From: Pseudoduganella violacea
GTDB taxonomy: Bacteria > Pseudomonadota > Gammaproteobacteria > Burkholderiales > Burkholderiaceae_D
Assembly: GCF_014191875.1 (NCBI RefSeq)
Contig: NZ_JACHXD010000008.1
Span: 219,844 to 283,843 of the forward strand
Direction of reading: 5' to 3'
DNA: 64,000 nt
In this document: positions 52,069 through 61,883 of the stretch, in pieces
Layout of the letters: each line of letters begins with the position of its first letter
Numbering within the stretch: the first letter of the stretch is position 1
The notes under the pieces: generated by a model
What the model saw: only the letters and a program-made list of their open reading frames with translations
Told to the model about the DNA's origin: nothing
Databases searched by the model: none
Position numbers and translations under genes: made by a program

Positions 52069-55000
52069 ATGTCATTCGACTTAAAAAAATCCCTTCCCAA
52101 GTCCGGCAACCGCTTCGTCTTGCCCACCCTGTATGGCTCTTCGGACGCCTACGCCCTGGCGCAAGCCGCGCTTGAACTGAAACAGCAAGGCCAGATGCTG
52201 GCCGTGATCGTGGCCCAGGCCAGCGACGGCCAGCGCCTGCTGGACGAATTGCCCTGGTTCGGCGGCGCGCAGCTGCGCTGCCACCTGCTGCCCGACTGGG
52301 AAACCCTGCCCTACGACGCTTTTTCGCCGCACCAGGATCTGGTATCCGAGCGTCTGGCCACCCTGCATGAAATCCAGAACGGCCAGTGCGATGTGATGAT
52401 CGTGCCCGCCACCACGGCCCTGGTGCGCATGGCGCCGCCCTCCTTCCTGGCCGCCTACACCTTCTTCTTCAAGCAGGGCGAGGTGCTGGACGAGGCGCGC
52501 CTGAAGTCGCAGCTGACGCTGGCCGGCTACACCCATGTGAACCAGGTGATGTCGCCCGGCGAATACTCGGTGCGCGGCGGCCTGATCGACCTGTTCCCCA
52601 TGGGTTCGGCCCTGCCCTACCGCCTAGACCTGTTCGGCGACACCATCGAAACCATCCGCACCTTCGACGCCGATACCCAGCGTTCGCTGTATCCGGTGCG
52701 CGAAGTGCGCCTGCTGCCGGGCCGCGAGTTTCCGATGGACGAGGCGGCGCGCTCGACCTTCCGCAGCCGCTGGCGCGAGACGTTCGAAGGCGATCCTTCG
52801 CGCTCCGTGATCTACAAGGATATGGGCAGCGGCATCGCCTCGGCCGGCATCGAATACTATCTGCCGCTGTTCTTCGAAGAGACGGCCACCCTGTTCGACT
52901 ACCTGCCGCAAGGCTCGACCCTGGCCATGGTGGGCGATATCGAAGCCGCCATCAAGCGCTTCTGGGCCGACACCGAATCGCGCTACAAATTCCTCAAGGC
53001 CGACCGCGAGCGCCCGATCCTGCCGCCGCAATCCATCTTCCTCGGCGACGAGCAGTTCTTTGTCCTGGCCAAGCCGCATGCGCGCCTGGCCCTGAGCCGC
53101 GAAGGCAATGGCGAGGCGTCCGAGCTGTCGGCGCCGGTGCCGAATATCGCCGTCAACCGCCACCTGGACGATCCGCTGACCAATCTGCGCGCCTACCTGC
53201 TGCAATCGGGCCGGCGCGTGATGATCTGCGCCGAATCGGGCGGCCGCCGCGAAACCCTGCAGCAGTATTTCAGCGAATTCGACCTGGCGCCCGCGCCGGT
53301 GGAAGGCTTCGAAGGCTTCCTCGCCAGCGACGCCAAGGTCACGCTGGGCGTGGCGCCGCTGCACGCCGGCTTCGAGTTGGCCGCGCCGCAAGGCCGGCTG
53401 GTCTTCATCACCGAAACCGAGCTGTATGCCGGTTCCGGCCGCCGCGTCGGCAAGAAAAAGCAGGAGGCCGTCACCCAGGTCGAGTCCATGGTGCGCGACC
53501 TGTCCGAGCTGAAGATCGGCGATCCGGTGGTGCACATCAACCATGGCATCGGCCGCTATATGGGCCTGACCAGCATGGACCTGGGCGAAGGCGAAACCGA
53601 ATTCCTGCACCTGGAATACGCCAAGGACACCAAGCTGTATGTGCCGGTTTCGCAGTTGCACGTGATCTCGCGCTATTCCGGCGCCTCGCCGGACGATGCG
53701 CCGCTGCACACACTCGGCTCCGGCCAGTGGGAAAAAGCCAAGAAAAAGGCCGCCGACCAGGTGCGCGACACCGCCGCCGAGCTGCTGAATCTCTACGCCC
53801 GCCGCGCCGCGCGCCAGGGCCACGCTTTCGAGTACTCGTCCCAGGATTACGAGCGCTTCGCCGACAGCTTCGGCTTCGACGAAACGCCGGACCAGGCGGC
53901 CGCCATCATGAACGTCATGAAGGATATGACCTCGGGCAAGCCGATGGACCGCCTGGTGTGCGGCGACGTCGGCTTCGGCAAGACCGAGGTGGCGCTGCGC
54001 GCCGCCTTCATCGCCGTCATGGGCGGCAAGCAGGTCGCCATCCTGGCGCCCACCACCCTGCTGGCCGAACAGCATGCCCAGACTTTCGCCGACCGCTTCG
54101 CCGACTGGCCGGTGCGCATCGCCGAAATGTCGCGCTTCCGCACCGGCAAGGAGATCGGGCAGGCCATCAAGGGCATGGCCGACGGCACGCTCGACATCAT
54201 CATCGGCACCCACAAGCTGCTGTCGGACGACGTCAAGTTCGAGCGCCTGGGCCTGGTCATCATCGACGAGGAACACCGCTTCGGCGTGCGGCAGAAAGAG
54301 GCGCTGAAATCGCTGCGCGCCGAAGTCGACGTGCTGACCCTGACCGCCACGCCGATTCCGCGCACACTGGGCATGGCGCTGGAAGGCTTGCGCGACTTCT
54401 CGGTGATCGCCACCGCGCCGCAGAAGCGCCTGGCGATCAAGACCTTCGTGCGCGGCGAGAACGATTCCATCATCCGCGAAGCCGTGCTGCGTGAGCTCAA
54501 GCGCGGCGGCCAGGTCTACTTCCTGCACAACGAGGTGGAAACCATCCAGAACCGCCTGGCCGCGCTCACCGAACTGCTGCCGGAAGCGCGCATCGCCGTG
54601 GCCCACGGCCAGATGCACGAGCGCGACCTGGAAAAAGTCATGCGCGACTTCGTGGCGCAGCGCTACAACATCCTGCTGTGCACCACGATCATCGAAACCG
54701 GCATCGACGTGCCGACCGCGAACACCATCATCATGCACCGCGCCGACAAATTCGGTCTGGCCCAGCTGCACCAGCTGCGCGGCCGCGTCGGTCGTTCGCA
54801 CCACCAGGCTTACGCCTATCTGCTGGTGCATGATGTGCAAAGCCTGAGCAAACAGGCGCAGCGTCGGCTGGACGCGATCCAGCAGATGGAAGAGCTGGGC
54901 AGCGGCTTCTATCTGGCCATGCACGACCTGGAAATCCGCGGCGCCGGCGAAGTGCTGGGCGAAAACCAGTCCGGCGAAATGCTGGAGGTGGGCTTCCAGC

Positions 55001-55512
55001 TCTACACCGATATGCTGAACGAAGCGGTACGCTCGCTGAAAGCGGGCAAGGAGCCCGACCTGGCGGCGCCGCTGGCCTCCACCACCGAAATCAATCTGCA
55101 TGTGCCGGCCCTGCTGCCGTCCGACTTCTGCGGCGACGTCCACGAGCGCCTGTCGATCTACAAGCGCCTGGCCAACTGCGGCACGCAGGATGCTATCGAC
55201 GGCCTGCAGGAAGAGCTGATCGACCGCTTCGGCAAACTGCCGGAAGCGGCCAAGGCGCTGGTGGAAACGCATCGCCTGCGCATCGCCGCCAAGACCGTGG
55301 GCATCATCAAGATCGACGCCCACAGCGAAGCGGCCAATCTGCAATTCCTGCCCAAGCCGCCGGTCGATCCGATGCGCATCATTGAGCTGATCCAGAAAAA
55401 CCGCCACATCAAGCTGAATGGACAGGATAAACTGAAGATCACGGCCGCCATGCCGGATCTGGCAGCCCGCGTCACCCAGATTAAAACCGCCATTAAACAC
55501 CTGACTTCCTGA
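52069..55512 (+). CDS. mfd: Transcription-repair coupling factor Mfd
   Basis: A 1147-residue translocase that removes stalled RNA polymerase and recruits UvrA. Domains: UvrB-homology (about 1-340), D3, RNA-polymerase-interacting domain near 480-560 with GDPVVHINHGIGRYMGL, and a superfamily 2 motor with Walker A GDVGFGKT (632-639), DEEH (IIDEEHRFGV) and TATPIPRTLGMAL. ARGRVGRS is within HQLRGRVGRSHHQAYAYLL. The C-terminal TRCF domain is at about 980-1090. The start MSFDLKKSLPKSGNRF is normal. serB follows immediately. Confidence 0.96.
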   Translation: MSFDLKKSLPKSGNRFVLPTLYGSSDAYALAQAALELKQQGQMLAVIVAQASDGQRLLDELPWFGGAQLRCHLLPDWETLPYDAFSPHQDLVSERLATLHEIQNGQCDVMIVPATTALVRMAPPSFLAAYTFFFKQGEVLDEARLKSQLTLAGYTHVNQVMSPGEYSVRGGLIDLFPMGSALPYRLDLFGDTIETIRTFDADTQRSLYPVREVRLLPGREFPMDEAARSTFRSRWRETFEGDPSRSVIYKDMGSGIASAGIEYYLPLFFEETATLFDYLPQGSTLAMVGDIEAAIKRFWADTESRYKFLKADRERPILPPQSIFLGDEQFFVLAKPHARLALSREGNGEASELSAPVPNIAVNRHLDDPLTNLRAYLLQSGRRVMICAESGGRRETLQQYFSEFDLAPAPVEGFEGFLASDAKVTLGVAPLHAGFELAAPQGRLVFITETELYAGSGRRVGKKKQEAVTQVESMVRDLSELKIGDPVVHINHGIGRYMGLTSMDLGEGETEFLHLEYAKDTKLYVPVSQLHVISRYSGASPDDAPLHTLGSGQWEKAKKKAADQVRDTAAELLNLYARRAARQGHAFEYSSQDYERFADSFGFDETPDQAAAIMNVMKDMTSGKPMDRLVCGDVGFGKTEVALRAAFIAVMGGKQVAILAPTTLLAEQHAQTFADRFADWPVRIAEMSRFRTGKEIGQAIKGMADGTLDIIIGTHKLLSDDVKFERLGLVIIDEEHRFGVRQKEALKSLRAEVDVLTLTATPIPRTLGMALEGLRDFSVIATAPQKRLAIKTFVRGENDSIIREAVLRELKRGGQVYFLHNEVETIQNRLAALTELLPEARIAVAHGQMHERDLEKVMRDFVAQRYNILLCTTIIETGIDVPTANTIIMHRADKFGLAQLHQLRGRVGRSHHQAYAYLLVHDVQSLSKQAQRRLDAIQQMEELGSGFYLAMHDLEIRGAGEVLGENQSGEMLEVGFQLYTDMLNEAVRSLKAGKEPDLAAPLASTTEINLHVPALLPSDFCGDVHERLSIYKRLANCGTQDAIDGLQEELIDRFGKLPEAAKALVETHRLRIAAKTVGIIKIDAHSEAANLQFLPKPPVDPMRIIELIQKNRHIKLNGQDKLKITAAMPDLAARVTQIKTAIKHLTS

Positions 55513-55514
55513 GA

Positions 55515-56378
55515 ATGAAAGCCGACGATTACACGATGAACCTGGTCCTGCAGGGACTGGGCGACTGCCAGCAGCGCCTGGAGCGCATTGCCGCCCTCAC
55601 CGCGCCGGAACGCGTGGTGCAGCTCTCCGCCACCGCGCTGCGCTGCGAAGGCATCAGCTATTCCCCGGCCCTGCGCCAGACCATCGAAGTCGCGGCCCAC
55701 GCGGCCCAGCTGGACGCCACCTATATGATGGGCATCCACAAGCTGGATGAATTCAAGCTGGTGGCCATGGATATGGACTCCACCCTGATCACCATCGAAT
55801 GCATCGACGAAATCGCCGATATGCAGGGACTGAAGCCGCAAGTGGCCGAGATCACCGAAGCGGCCATGCGCGGCGAGCTGGATTTCTCGGAAAGCCTGAA
55901 GCGCCGCGTAGCCCTGCTGGAAGGCCTGGAAGCGTCGGCGCTGGAACGCGTCTACGAAGAACGCCTGCGCCTGTCGCTGGGCGCGGAAGAGATGCTGCAA
56001 GCGGTGCAGGCTGCGGGCCTCAAAACCCTGCTGGTTTCCGGCGGCTTCACGTATTTCACCGAGCGCCTGAAACCGCGCCTGGGTCTGGACTATACCCGCG
56101 CCAACGAGCTGGAAATCGTCGACGGCAAGCTGACCGGCCGCGTGCTGGGCGAGATCGTCGACGCCGACGTGAAGAAGCAGACGGTGGAGCATGTATGCGC
56201 CGCCATGGGCATCCGCCCCGACCAGGCCATCGTCATGGGCGATGGCGCCAACGATCTGAAAATGATGAGCGTGGCCGGCATATCGGTCGCCTTCCGCGCC
56301 AAGCCGGTGGTGCGCGAGCAGGCCAGCGTGGCGCTCAACTTCGTCGGCCTGGATGGCATCCTGCACCTGCTGGGCTGA
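55515..56378 (+). CDS. serB: Phosphoserine phosphatase
   Basis: A 287-residue HAD enzyme making serine. The phosphate-acceptor D86 and acid D88 are in VAMDMDSTLI. Other motifs: LKRRVALLEGL, LLVSGGFTYFTERL (Ser/Gly motif II), K157-type in DVKKQTVEH and MGDGANDLKMM (motif IV). The N-terminal 80 residues are an ACT-like regulatory part, as in E. coli SerB. It begins 2 nt after mfd; the ATG at 55515 is chosen, with MNLVLQG 21 nt later as an alternative. Confidence 0.93.
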   Translation: MKADDYTMNLVLQGLGDCQQRLERIAALTAPERVVQLSATALRCEGISYSPALRQTIEVAAHAAQLDATYMMGIHKLDEFKLVAMDMDSTLITIECIDEIADMQGLKPQVAEITEAAMRGELDFSESLKRRVALLEGLEASALERVYEERLRLSLGAEEMLQAVQAAGLKTLLVSGGFTYFTERLKPRLGLDYTRANELEIVDGKLTGRVLGEIVDADVKKQTVEHVCAAMGIRPDQAIVMGDGANDLKMMSVAGISVAFRAKPVVREQASVALNFVGLDGILHLLG

Positions 56379-56416
56379 TACACTACCCTTTTCGATAACG
56401 GAATTAAGGTTCCACT

Positions 56417-57052
56417 TTGGCCCAGAACAGTTCCATCGCCGGCATTGTCGCCCTGCCCGAACCGGGGCAGGAACGCAGCCGCCAGGCCTTGGAGCGCCTG
56501 CTGCTGGCGAGCGAAAAACTGCTGGCCGAGAACCGTTTCGAAGATGCCGGCGTGGCCGAGCTGGCGCGCCTGGCCCAGACCTCGGTCGGCACCTTTTACC
56601 GCCTGCTGGGCGATAAAGAGACCCTGAGCGGCCTGCTGCTGCAGCGCTTTTTCAGCGAACTTGCCGAGCGCATCGAAGCACTGACCGAGCTGCGGCAATG
56701 GCAGGGCCGTAGCCTGGAAGATTTCGTGCGCGCCGCCGTGGCGCTGTTTGTTTCGATCCACCGTGGCCGCCAGGGCGTGCTGCGCGCGCTGATCACGCGT
56801 TCGTCGCGCGACCTGGAATTCCGCGACCGCGTCCACCGCGTCAACCAGTTGATCTCGCAGCGCACCATCGCCGTCCTGGCCAGCAAGTCGGCCGAAATCC
56901 GCCATCCCGACCCGGCGCAAGCCATGATGGTGCTGCCGCCGGTGCTGCTGGGCATACTCAACCATCACACCCTGACCGGCTCCCTGGCCTTCCTGTCCGA
57001 TGCGTCCCTGGAAAATGAGCTGACCCGCATCGCCATGAAATATTTGCAATAA
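56417..57052 (+). CDS. TetR/AcrR-family transcriptional regulator
   Basis: A 211-residue regulator with TTG start (TAAGG upstream). The HTH domain (about 20-65) has FEDAGVAELARLAQTSVGTFYRLLGDKETL. The C-terminal ligand domain is helical (TELRQWQGRSLEDFVRAAVALFVSI). It lies directly before a promoter with an inverted repeat and an alpha/beta hydrolase-TonB receptor operon; control of that operon is the obvious guess. Ligand unknown. Confidence 0.85.
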   Translation: MAQNSSIAGIVALPEPGQERSRQALERLLLASEKLLAENRFEDAGVAELARLAQTSVGTFYRLLGDKETLSGLLLQRFFSELAERIEALTELRQWQGRSLEDFVRAAVALFVSIHRGRQGVLRALITRSSRDLEFRDRVHRVNQLISQRTIAVLASKSAEIRHPDPAQAMMVLPPVLLGILNHHTLTGSLAFLSDASLENELTRIAMKYLQ

Positions 57053-57056
57053 CAAC

Positions 57057-57085
57057 TTGAAATCGGAATTCTGATTCCGTATTAT
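57057..57085 (+). promoter_or_regulatory. Sigma-70 promoter with TetR-type operator in the spacer
   Basis: TTGAAA (57057-57062), a 17-nt spacer and TATTAT (57080-57085) form a near-consensus promoter. The spacer contains the inverted repeat CGGAAT-TCTG-ATTCCG (57064-57079). A repressor bound there would block RNA polymerase; the neighbouring TetR gene is the natural candidate. The hydrolase gene starts 56 nt downstream. Confidence 0.75.
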
Positions 57086-57140
57086 GTCTTCCAGAGCGAG
57101 GGCGAACGACCCGCGCCGCGACCACCCGTGAGGAGATGGA

Positions 57141-57956
57141 ATGCGTACACTGGAGACAGGCCGTGGCCTGCATTGTCTGGACATCGGCCAGGGCGAAGCG
57201 GTGCTGCTGCTGCATGGTCTGGGTTCCTGCGGTCATGACTGGGAACCGCAGATTCAAACGCTGGCCCTGCACTACCGCATCATCGCGCCCGATCTACGTG
57301 GTCATGGACTGAGTCCCGTACCGCATGGGGGCAAACCATGGCGCATGACCGACCTGGCGCAGGACGTGGCCGAGCTGCTAAGCGCCCTGGAGCTGGACAG
57401 CGTGCATATCGTCGGCTTCTCGCTGGGCGGCATGGTGGCGCTGGAGCTGACCCAGATACAGCGCGCCGACCTGCCCCGCATCGCTTCGCTGTGCCTGATC
57501 AATTCCCTGCCGCTGGACGCGGCGCGCCCGCCCTCCCTGGTGTTCACCTACTGGCTGCGGCGCGCCATCATCGCGCTGTTCGGGCTGGGCGCCGTGGGCC
57601 GCATGGTGGCCGGCAAAATCTTCCCCCGCCCCGACCAGGAACGCCTGCGCAACAGCTTCATCACCCAGATGCAGCAGATGTCCAAGTCCGCCTACCTGGC
57701 CGCGCTGGACGCCATCTATCACTGGCATTGGCGGCCGCGCGCCGATGCGCTCTCCCTGCCCGTACTGATCCTCGCCGCCGACCAGGATTACACCCCGGTC
57801 GAAGCCAAGCGCGCCTTTGCCGCGCAGCTGCCCGACTGCCGTCTTGAAGTCATTGCCGATTCCCGCCATGGCACGCCGCTCGACCAGGCGTCCAAGGTGA
57901 ACGCCTTGCTGTTGTCCTTCCTGCGTCAAAACATAACCAGTACGGAGACAAGATGA
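57141..57956 (+). CDS. Alpha/beta-fold hydrolase of the TetR-controlled unit
   Basis: A 271-residue cytoplasmic hydrolase. MRTLETGRGLHCLDIGQGEAVLLLHGLGS carries the oxyanion HGLG; the nucleophile elbow is VGFSLGGMVALEL; an acid and late His are at VLILAADQDYTP and ADSRHGTPLDQ. It is related to haloalkane dehalogenase/carboxylesterase branches. It overlaps the receptor start by 4 nt. A joint role with the receptor in uptake and cleavage of an ester substrate is inferred. Confidence 0.85.
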   Translation: MRTLETGRGLHCLDIGQGEAVLLLHGLGSCGHDWEPQIQTLALHYRIIAPDLRGHGLSPVPHGGKPWRMTDLAQDVAELLSALELDSVHIVGFSLGGMVALELTQIQRADLPRIASLCLINSLPLDAARPPSLVFTYWLRRAIIALFGLGAVGRMVAGKIFPRPDQERLRNSFITQMQQMSKSAYLAALDAIYHWHWRPRADALSLPVLILAADQDYTPVEAKRAFAAQLPDCRLEVIADSRHGTPLDQASKVNALLLSFLRQNITSTETR

Positions 57957-60148
57957 GACTCAAGCCCCTCGCATTCGCCATCGCATGCTGCTGCGCCCAG
58001 GCCATGGCGGCCGATCCGGCGCCCGACGGCGAAGACGCGCCGAGTGCCGAAAAGGCCGGCAAGAACGGTCAGATCGAGTCCGTCACGATTTCCGCGCGCC
58101 GCCGCGACGAACGCCTGCAGGACGTGCCGGTGGCAGTGACCGCCTTCTCGGCCAAAGCCCTGGAAAACCAGAATATCCAGAACCTGGGCGACCTGCAGAC
58201 CCGCGTTCCCAACCTCACCGTCTACGCCTCGCGTGGCACCAACAGCACGCTGACCGCCTTCATCCGCGGCGTGGGTCAGGCCGACCCGTTGTGGGGCGTC
58301 GATCCCGGCGTCGGCATCTACTTCGACGATGTGTATATGGCGCGCCCGCAAGGCGCCCTGCTCGATGTCTTCGACGTGCAGCGCGTGGAAGTGCTGCGCG
58401 GACCGCAAGGCACGCTGTACGGCAAGAACACCATCGGCGGCGCGATCAAATACGTCTCGCGGCCGCTGAGCAAGGAGAACGGCGGCAGCGCCGAAGTCTC
58501 CCTCGGCAATTACGATCAGCGCAATGTCAAAGGTGCCCTGAATCTGGCCAGCGCCAGCGGCAAACTGCGCGCCCGCATCGCCATGGCCGCCCTGCGGCGC
58601 GATGGCTTCGGCCGCAACACATTCAACGGCGAACCGGCCAGCGACCAGGACACCGATGCCGCCCGCGTCTCCTTCGGCTACTTCCCGGCCGGCCTGCCCT
58701 TCACCCTTGTGGCCAGCGCCGATGCCGCCAACGACAACTCGCATATGCGCGGCTTCCAGCGCATGGGCACCAGCGCCTACGATCCGCTCAAGCGCCCGCC
58801 AAGCACCGACCGCTACGACTTCGCCAGCGCCATGCCCAGCCAGAACCGCACGCGCAACCGCGGCGCGGCGCTGACGGCCACCTACTTCGCCAGCGCCGAC
58901 TGGACGCTGAAAGCCATCGGCGCCAAACGCCGCTCCTCGTCGGGCCAGACCATCGACTTCGACGGCCTCTCGCTGCCGATCGGCGACGTCTCGGGCGACG
59001 CCCACGACCGGCAAAAGACCCTGGAACTGCAAGCGCTGTACGCCGCCAGCGGCGGCATGTCCGGCGTGATCGGCGCCTATTACTTCGACGGCGACGCCGG
59101 CGGCCGCATCTTCAACAACTTCCTTGGCCGCCAGTTCACCGGCAGTGACAGCACCGTCTACACCAAGAGCACCGCGCTATATGCCGACTGGACCCTGCCG
59201 CTGGCCGAACGCTGGGAACTGAATGCCGGCCTGCGCCACACACGCGAAAAGAAACGCGCGGCGGTGCTGAACCGCGCCTTCGCCGACGCCGCCTTCCTGC
59301 GTCCCGCGATGACTCTGGCGAACTTCGACAAGGAACTGAGCGTCAGCAATACCGCGCCCAAGCTCACGCTGCGCTACCAGGCGCTGGAAAGCACCAATCT
59401 GTACGCCAGCACCTCGCGCGGCTTCAAATCGGGCGGCTACAATATCCGCGCCAACAATGTGGCCGTGCCCGAGTCCTCGCGCCCCTACCGCGACGAGAAG
59501 CTCGACTCGCTCGAATTCGGCGCCAAATACGCGCGGCCCGACGGCAGCTTCGATGTGAACGCGGCGCTCTTCCTCAACAAATACAAGGATATGCAGCTCT
59601 CCGTCTTCACCAGCTACGTGCAGGCGGATGGCACACCCTCGTTCTACGGCGACTTCACCAATGCCGGCAAGGCCAAGGTCAAGGGCGCGGAGCTGGAATT
59701 CGTCTGGCGTCCCAACCACCAGTGGAATGTCAGCGGCTTTGCCGCCTGGCTGCACGCGAGCTACGACGAGTATCTGAGCGGCGGGCGCAATATCGCCTCC
59801 GAACAAAAATTCAGCAGCACCCCGCGCGGCCAATACGGCTTGAACCTCGAACGCGTCGACCAGAATGTGGGCGGCGGCACGCTGCGCACCATGCTCGGCT
59901 ACAGCTACCGCAGCAAGGTCTATCCCACCACCGACCTCAGCGAAACGCTCGCCCAGCCAGGCTACGGCCTCTGGAGCGCCGGCATCGTGTGGGAAGCCTC
60001 GCGCCAATGGACCTTCAGCCTGCACGGCGCCAACCTGGCCGACAAGCACTACCGCACCGACGGCTACAACATCCCCGCCCTCTACATCCTCGACGGCTTC
60101 TACGGCCCGCCCCGTCAAATCACCGCCCGCGCCGCCTACCGCTTCTAA
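57953..60148 (+). CDS. TonB-dependent outer-membrane receptor
   Basis: A 731-residue receptor. The signal peptide is MRLKPLAFAIACCCAQAMA. The plug follows (SVTISARRRDERLQDVPVAVTAFSAKALENQ, with LGDLQTRVPNLTVYASRG). The barrel strands end in the outer-membrane signature RAAYRF with a terminal Phe. A TonB-box-like ESVTISA is near residue 40. There is no N-terminal signalling extension, so it is not a FecA-type regulator. Substrate unknown; the coupled hydrolase suggests an ester or polyketide-like compound rather than a simple siderophore. Confidence 0.9.
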   Translation: MRLKPLAFAIACCCAQAMAADPAPDGEDAPSAEKAGKNGQIESVTISARRRDERLQDVPVAVTAFSAKALENQNIQNLGDLQTRVPNLTVYASRGTNSTLTAFIRGVGQADPLWGVDPGVGIYFDDVYMARPQGALLDVFDVQRVEVLRGPQGTLYGKNTIGGAIKYVSRPLSKENGGSAEVSLGNYDQRNVKGALNLASASGKLRARIAMAALRRDGFGRNTFNGEPASDQDTDAARVSFGYFPAGLPFTLVASADAANDNSHMRGFQRMGTSAYDPLKRPPSTDRYDFASAMPSQNRTRNRGAALTATYFASADWTLKAIGAKRRSSSGQTIDFDGLSLPIGDVSGDAHDRQKTLELQALYAASGGMSGVIGAYYFDGDAGGRIFNNFLGRQFTGSDSTVYTKSTALYADWTLPLAERWELNAGLRHTREKKRAAVLNRAFADAAFLRPAMTLANFDKELSVSNTAPKLTLRYQALESTNLYASTSRGFKSGGYNIRANNVAVPESSRPYRDEKLDSLEFGAKYARPDGSFDVNAALFLNKYKDMQLSVFTSYVQADGTPSFYGDFTNAGKAKVKGAELEFVWRPNHQWNVSGFAAWLHASYDEYLSGGRNIASEQKFSSTPRGQYGLNLERVDQNVGGGTLRTMLGYSYRSKVYPTTDLSETLAQPGYGLWSAGIVWEASRQWTFSLHGANLADKHYRTDGYNIPALYILDGFYGPPRQITARAAYRF

Positions 60149-60153
60149 CAGCG

Positions 60154-60198
60154 GAGTCCGTGTCCGATTGGGGTCTGCCCCCAATCGGACACGGACTC
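60154..60198. repeat. Palindromic repeat element, copy 2
   Basis: 20-bp arms around the TCTGC loop; its central 37 nt are identical to copy 1 at 36724-36760. It lies 6 nt after the receptor stop and 8 nt before the convergent CoA-transferase stop, so it may serve as their shared 3' structure. Confidence 0.85.
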
Positions 60199-60205
60199 AG
60201 CAATA

Positions 60206-61405
60206 TCACCCCAGCTGGACGGCGTCTTCGTCGGCCAGGCGCTGGATTGCCGCGGCATCCAGCCCGAGGCTGGCCAGGACTTCGGCGGTGTGCTGGCCCA
60301 GCGTCGGGCCTTGCCAGCGCACCGCGCCAGGCGTCTCCGACAGCTTGGGCACGATGCCGGGCATCTTGACCTGTACGCCATCCGGCAAGGTCGCTTGCAG
60401 GATCATCTCGCGCGCCTGGTAATGCGGATCGGCCACGATGTCGGCCACCAAATAAATGCGCCCTGCCGGCACCTCGGCCGCTTCCAGCGCGGCCAGCACG
60501 GCGTCGATGCCGTTGGCCGAGGTCCAGCCGGCGATGGCCGCGTCGATCAGGGCCGATTTGGCGGCGCGCCCGTCGTTGCGGGCGAATTCCGGATCGTCGC
60601 CGAGGTCGGGGCGGCCGATCACCTGCATCAGGCGCTTGAAAATCGGATCGCTATTGCCCGCAATGACCACATAGGCGCCATCCCGTGTCGAATAGGTATT
60701 GGACGGCGCAATGCCAGGCAGCGCGCCGCCGCTGCGTTCGCGCACATAACCCAGCAGATCGTATTCCGGCACCAGGCTTTCCATCAGATTGAACACGCTT
60801 TCAACCAGCGAGACATCGACCACCTGCCCCTCGCCCTGCCCCATCTTCACGCGCAGCACCGACATCAGCGCGCCGATCACCGCATGCAAGGAAGCCAGCG
60901 AATCGCCCAGGCTGACGCCAACCCGCGCCGGCACGCCGCCCGCCTCGCCCGTCGTATAGCGGATGCCACCCATGGCCTCGCCGATCGCGCCGAAACCGGG
61001 ACGGTCCTTATACGGCCCGCTCTGGCCATAACCGGAAATGCGCACCATGGTCAGCTTCGGATTAAGCGCATGCAGCACATCCCAGCCCAGGCCCAGCTTT
61101 TCCAGCGCGCCCGGCTTCAGGTTCTCGATCAGCAGATCGGCATCGGCCAACAGGCGCTTGGCGATATCGATGGCGGCAGGCGACTTCAGATTCAGCGACA
61201 CCGATTTCTTATTGCGCGACTGCAGATACCACCACAGCGACGTCCCCTTATGCAGCTTGCGCCATTTGCGGATGGGATCACCCTCGCCCGGCGCCTCGAT
61301 CTTGATGACTTCCGCGCCAAACTCCGCCAGCAGGCGCGCCGCGAACGGCGCCGCGATCAGCGCCCCGATTTCCACCACTTTGATGCCCTTCAACGGTCCA
61401 CTCAT
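60206..61405 (-). CDS. CaiB/BaiF CoA-transferase family protein (class III)
   Basis: A 399-residue family III CoA-transferase. Landmarks: LKGIKVVEIGALIAAPFAARLLAEFGAEVIKIEAP, the SVSLNLKSPAAIDIAKRL, RISGYGQSGPYKDRPGFGAIGEA and the catalytic Asp context RVGVSLGDSLASLHAVIGAL (D aligned with formyl-CoA transferase). It moves CoA between carboxylic acids; substrate unknown. It is monocistronic and converges with the receptor operon. Confidence 0.88.
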   Translation of the reverse strand: MSGPLKGIKVVEIGALIAAPFAARLLAEFGAEVIKIEAPGEGDPIRKWRKLHKGTSLWWYLQSRNKKSVSLNLKSPAAIDIAKRLLADADLLIENLKPGALEKLGLGWDVLHALNPKLTMVRISGYGQSGPYKDRPGFGAIGEAMGGIRYTTGEAGGVPARVGVSLGDSLASLHAVIGALMSVLRVKMGQGEGQVVDVSLVESVFNLMESLVPEYDLLGYVRERSGGALPGIAPSNTYSTRDGAYVVIAGNSDPIFKRLMQVIGRPDLGDDPEFARNDGRAAKSALIDAAIAGWTSANGIDAVLAALEAAEVPAGRIYLVADIVADPHYQAREMILQATLPDGVQVKMPGIVPKLSETPGAVRWQGPTLGQHTAEVLASLGLDAAAIQRLADEDAVQLG

Positions 61406-61523
61406 GCCAAGGCTCTCCTTTCAACGGCCTATCAGCATAGTAAAACGCGGGACAGCAGTCCAGGGCAGGAATGGAAATCATGCTAAAGTCATACACATAA
61501 TTTTCTTATAAGGAGACACGCTG

Positions 61524-61871
61524 ATGAAATATCGTGGAAGCTGCCACTGTGGTCATGTGGCCTTTGAAGTGGAAGGCGACATCGGCACCGCCCTCGCCTG
61601 CAACTGCTCCATGTGCCAGCGCAAAGGTTCGCTGCTGTGGTTCCTGCCGTACGAGAAGCTGCACCTGCTCACGCCCGAAGAAAATGCGCAGACCTATGAA
61701 TTCAACAAGCACGTGATCAAGCACCGCTTTTGCCCGAAATGCGGCATTCACCCCTATGCCAAAGGCGTGGACCCGCAGGGCAATACCGTGGCCGCCATCA
61801 ATGTGCGCTGCCTGGACGATATCGATCTGACGACGATCCCCGTCCACAATTACGACGGCCGCAAGATTTAA
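61524..61871 (+). CDS. GFA-family (glutathione-dependent formaldehyde-activating-like) protein
   Basis: A 115-residue zinc protein with paired cysteines: GSCHCGHVAFEVEG, CNCSMCQRKG and FCPKCGIHPY. The name refers to a family relative of the glutathione-formaldehyde enzyme; most small homologues have no known activity. An SD-like AAGGAGA lies 8 nt upstream. It starts a unit with the next membrane protein. Confidence 0.88.
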   Translation: MKYRGSCHCGHVAFEVEGDIGTALACNCSMCQRKGSLLWFLPYEKLHLLTPEENAQTYEFNKHVIKHRFCPKCGIHPYAKGVDPQGNTVAAINVRCLDDIDLTTIPVHNYDGRKI

Positions 61872-61883
61872 GAAGGAGATTGT

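Noticed and set aside
52624..55500. Long minus-strand ORF of about 958 codons opposite mfd
   Set aside because: High GC leaves long antisense frames open; the composition is His/Gln/Arg-rich noise and mfd on the plus strand is complete.
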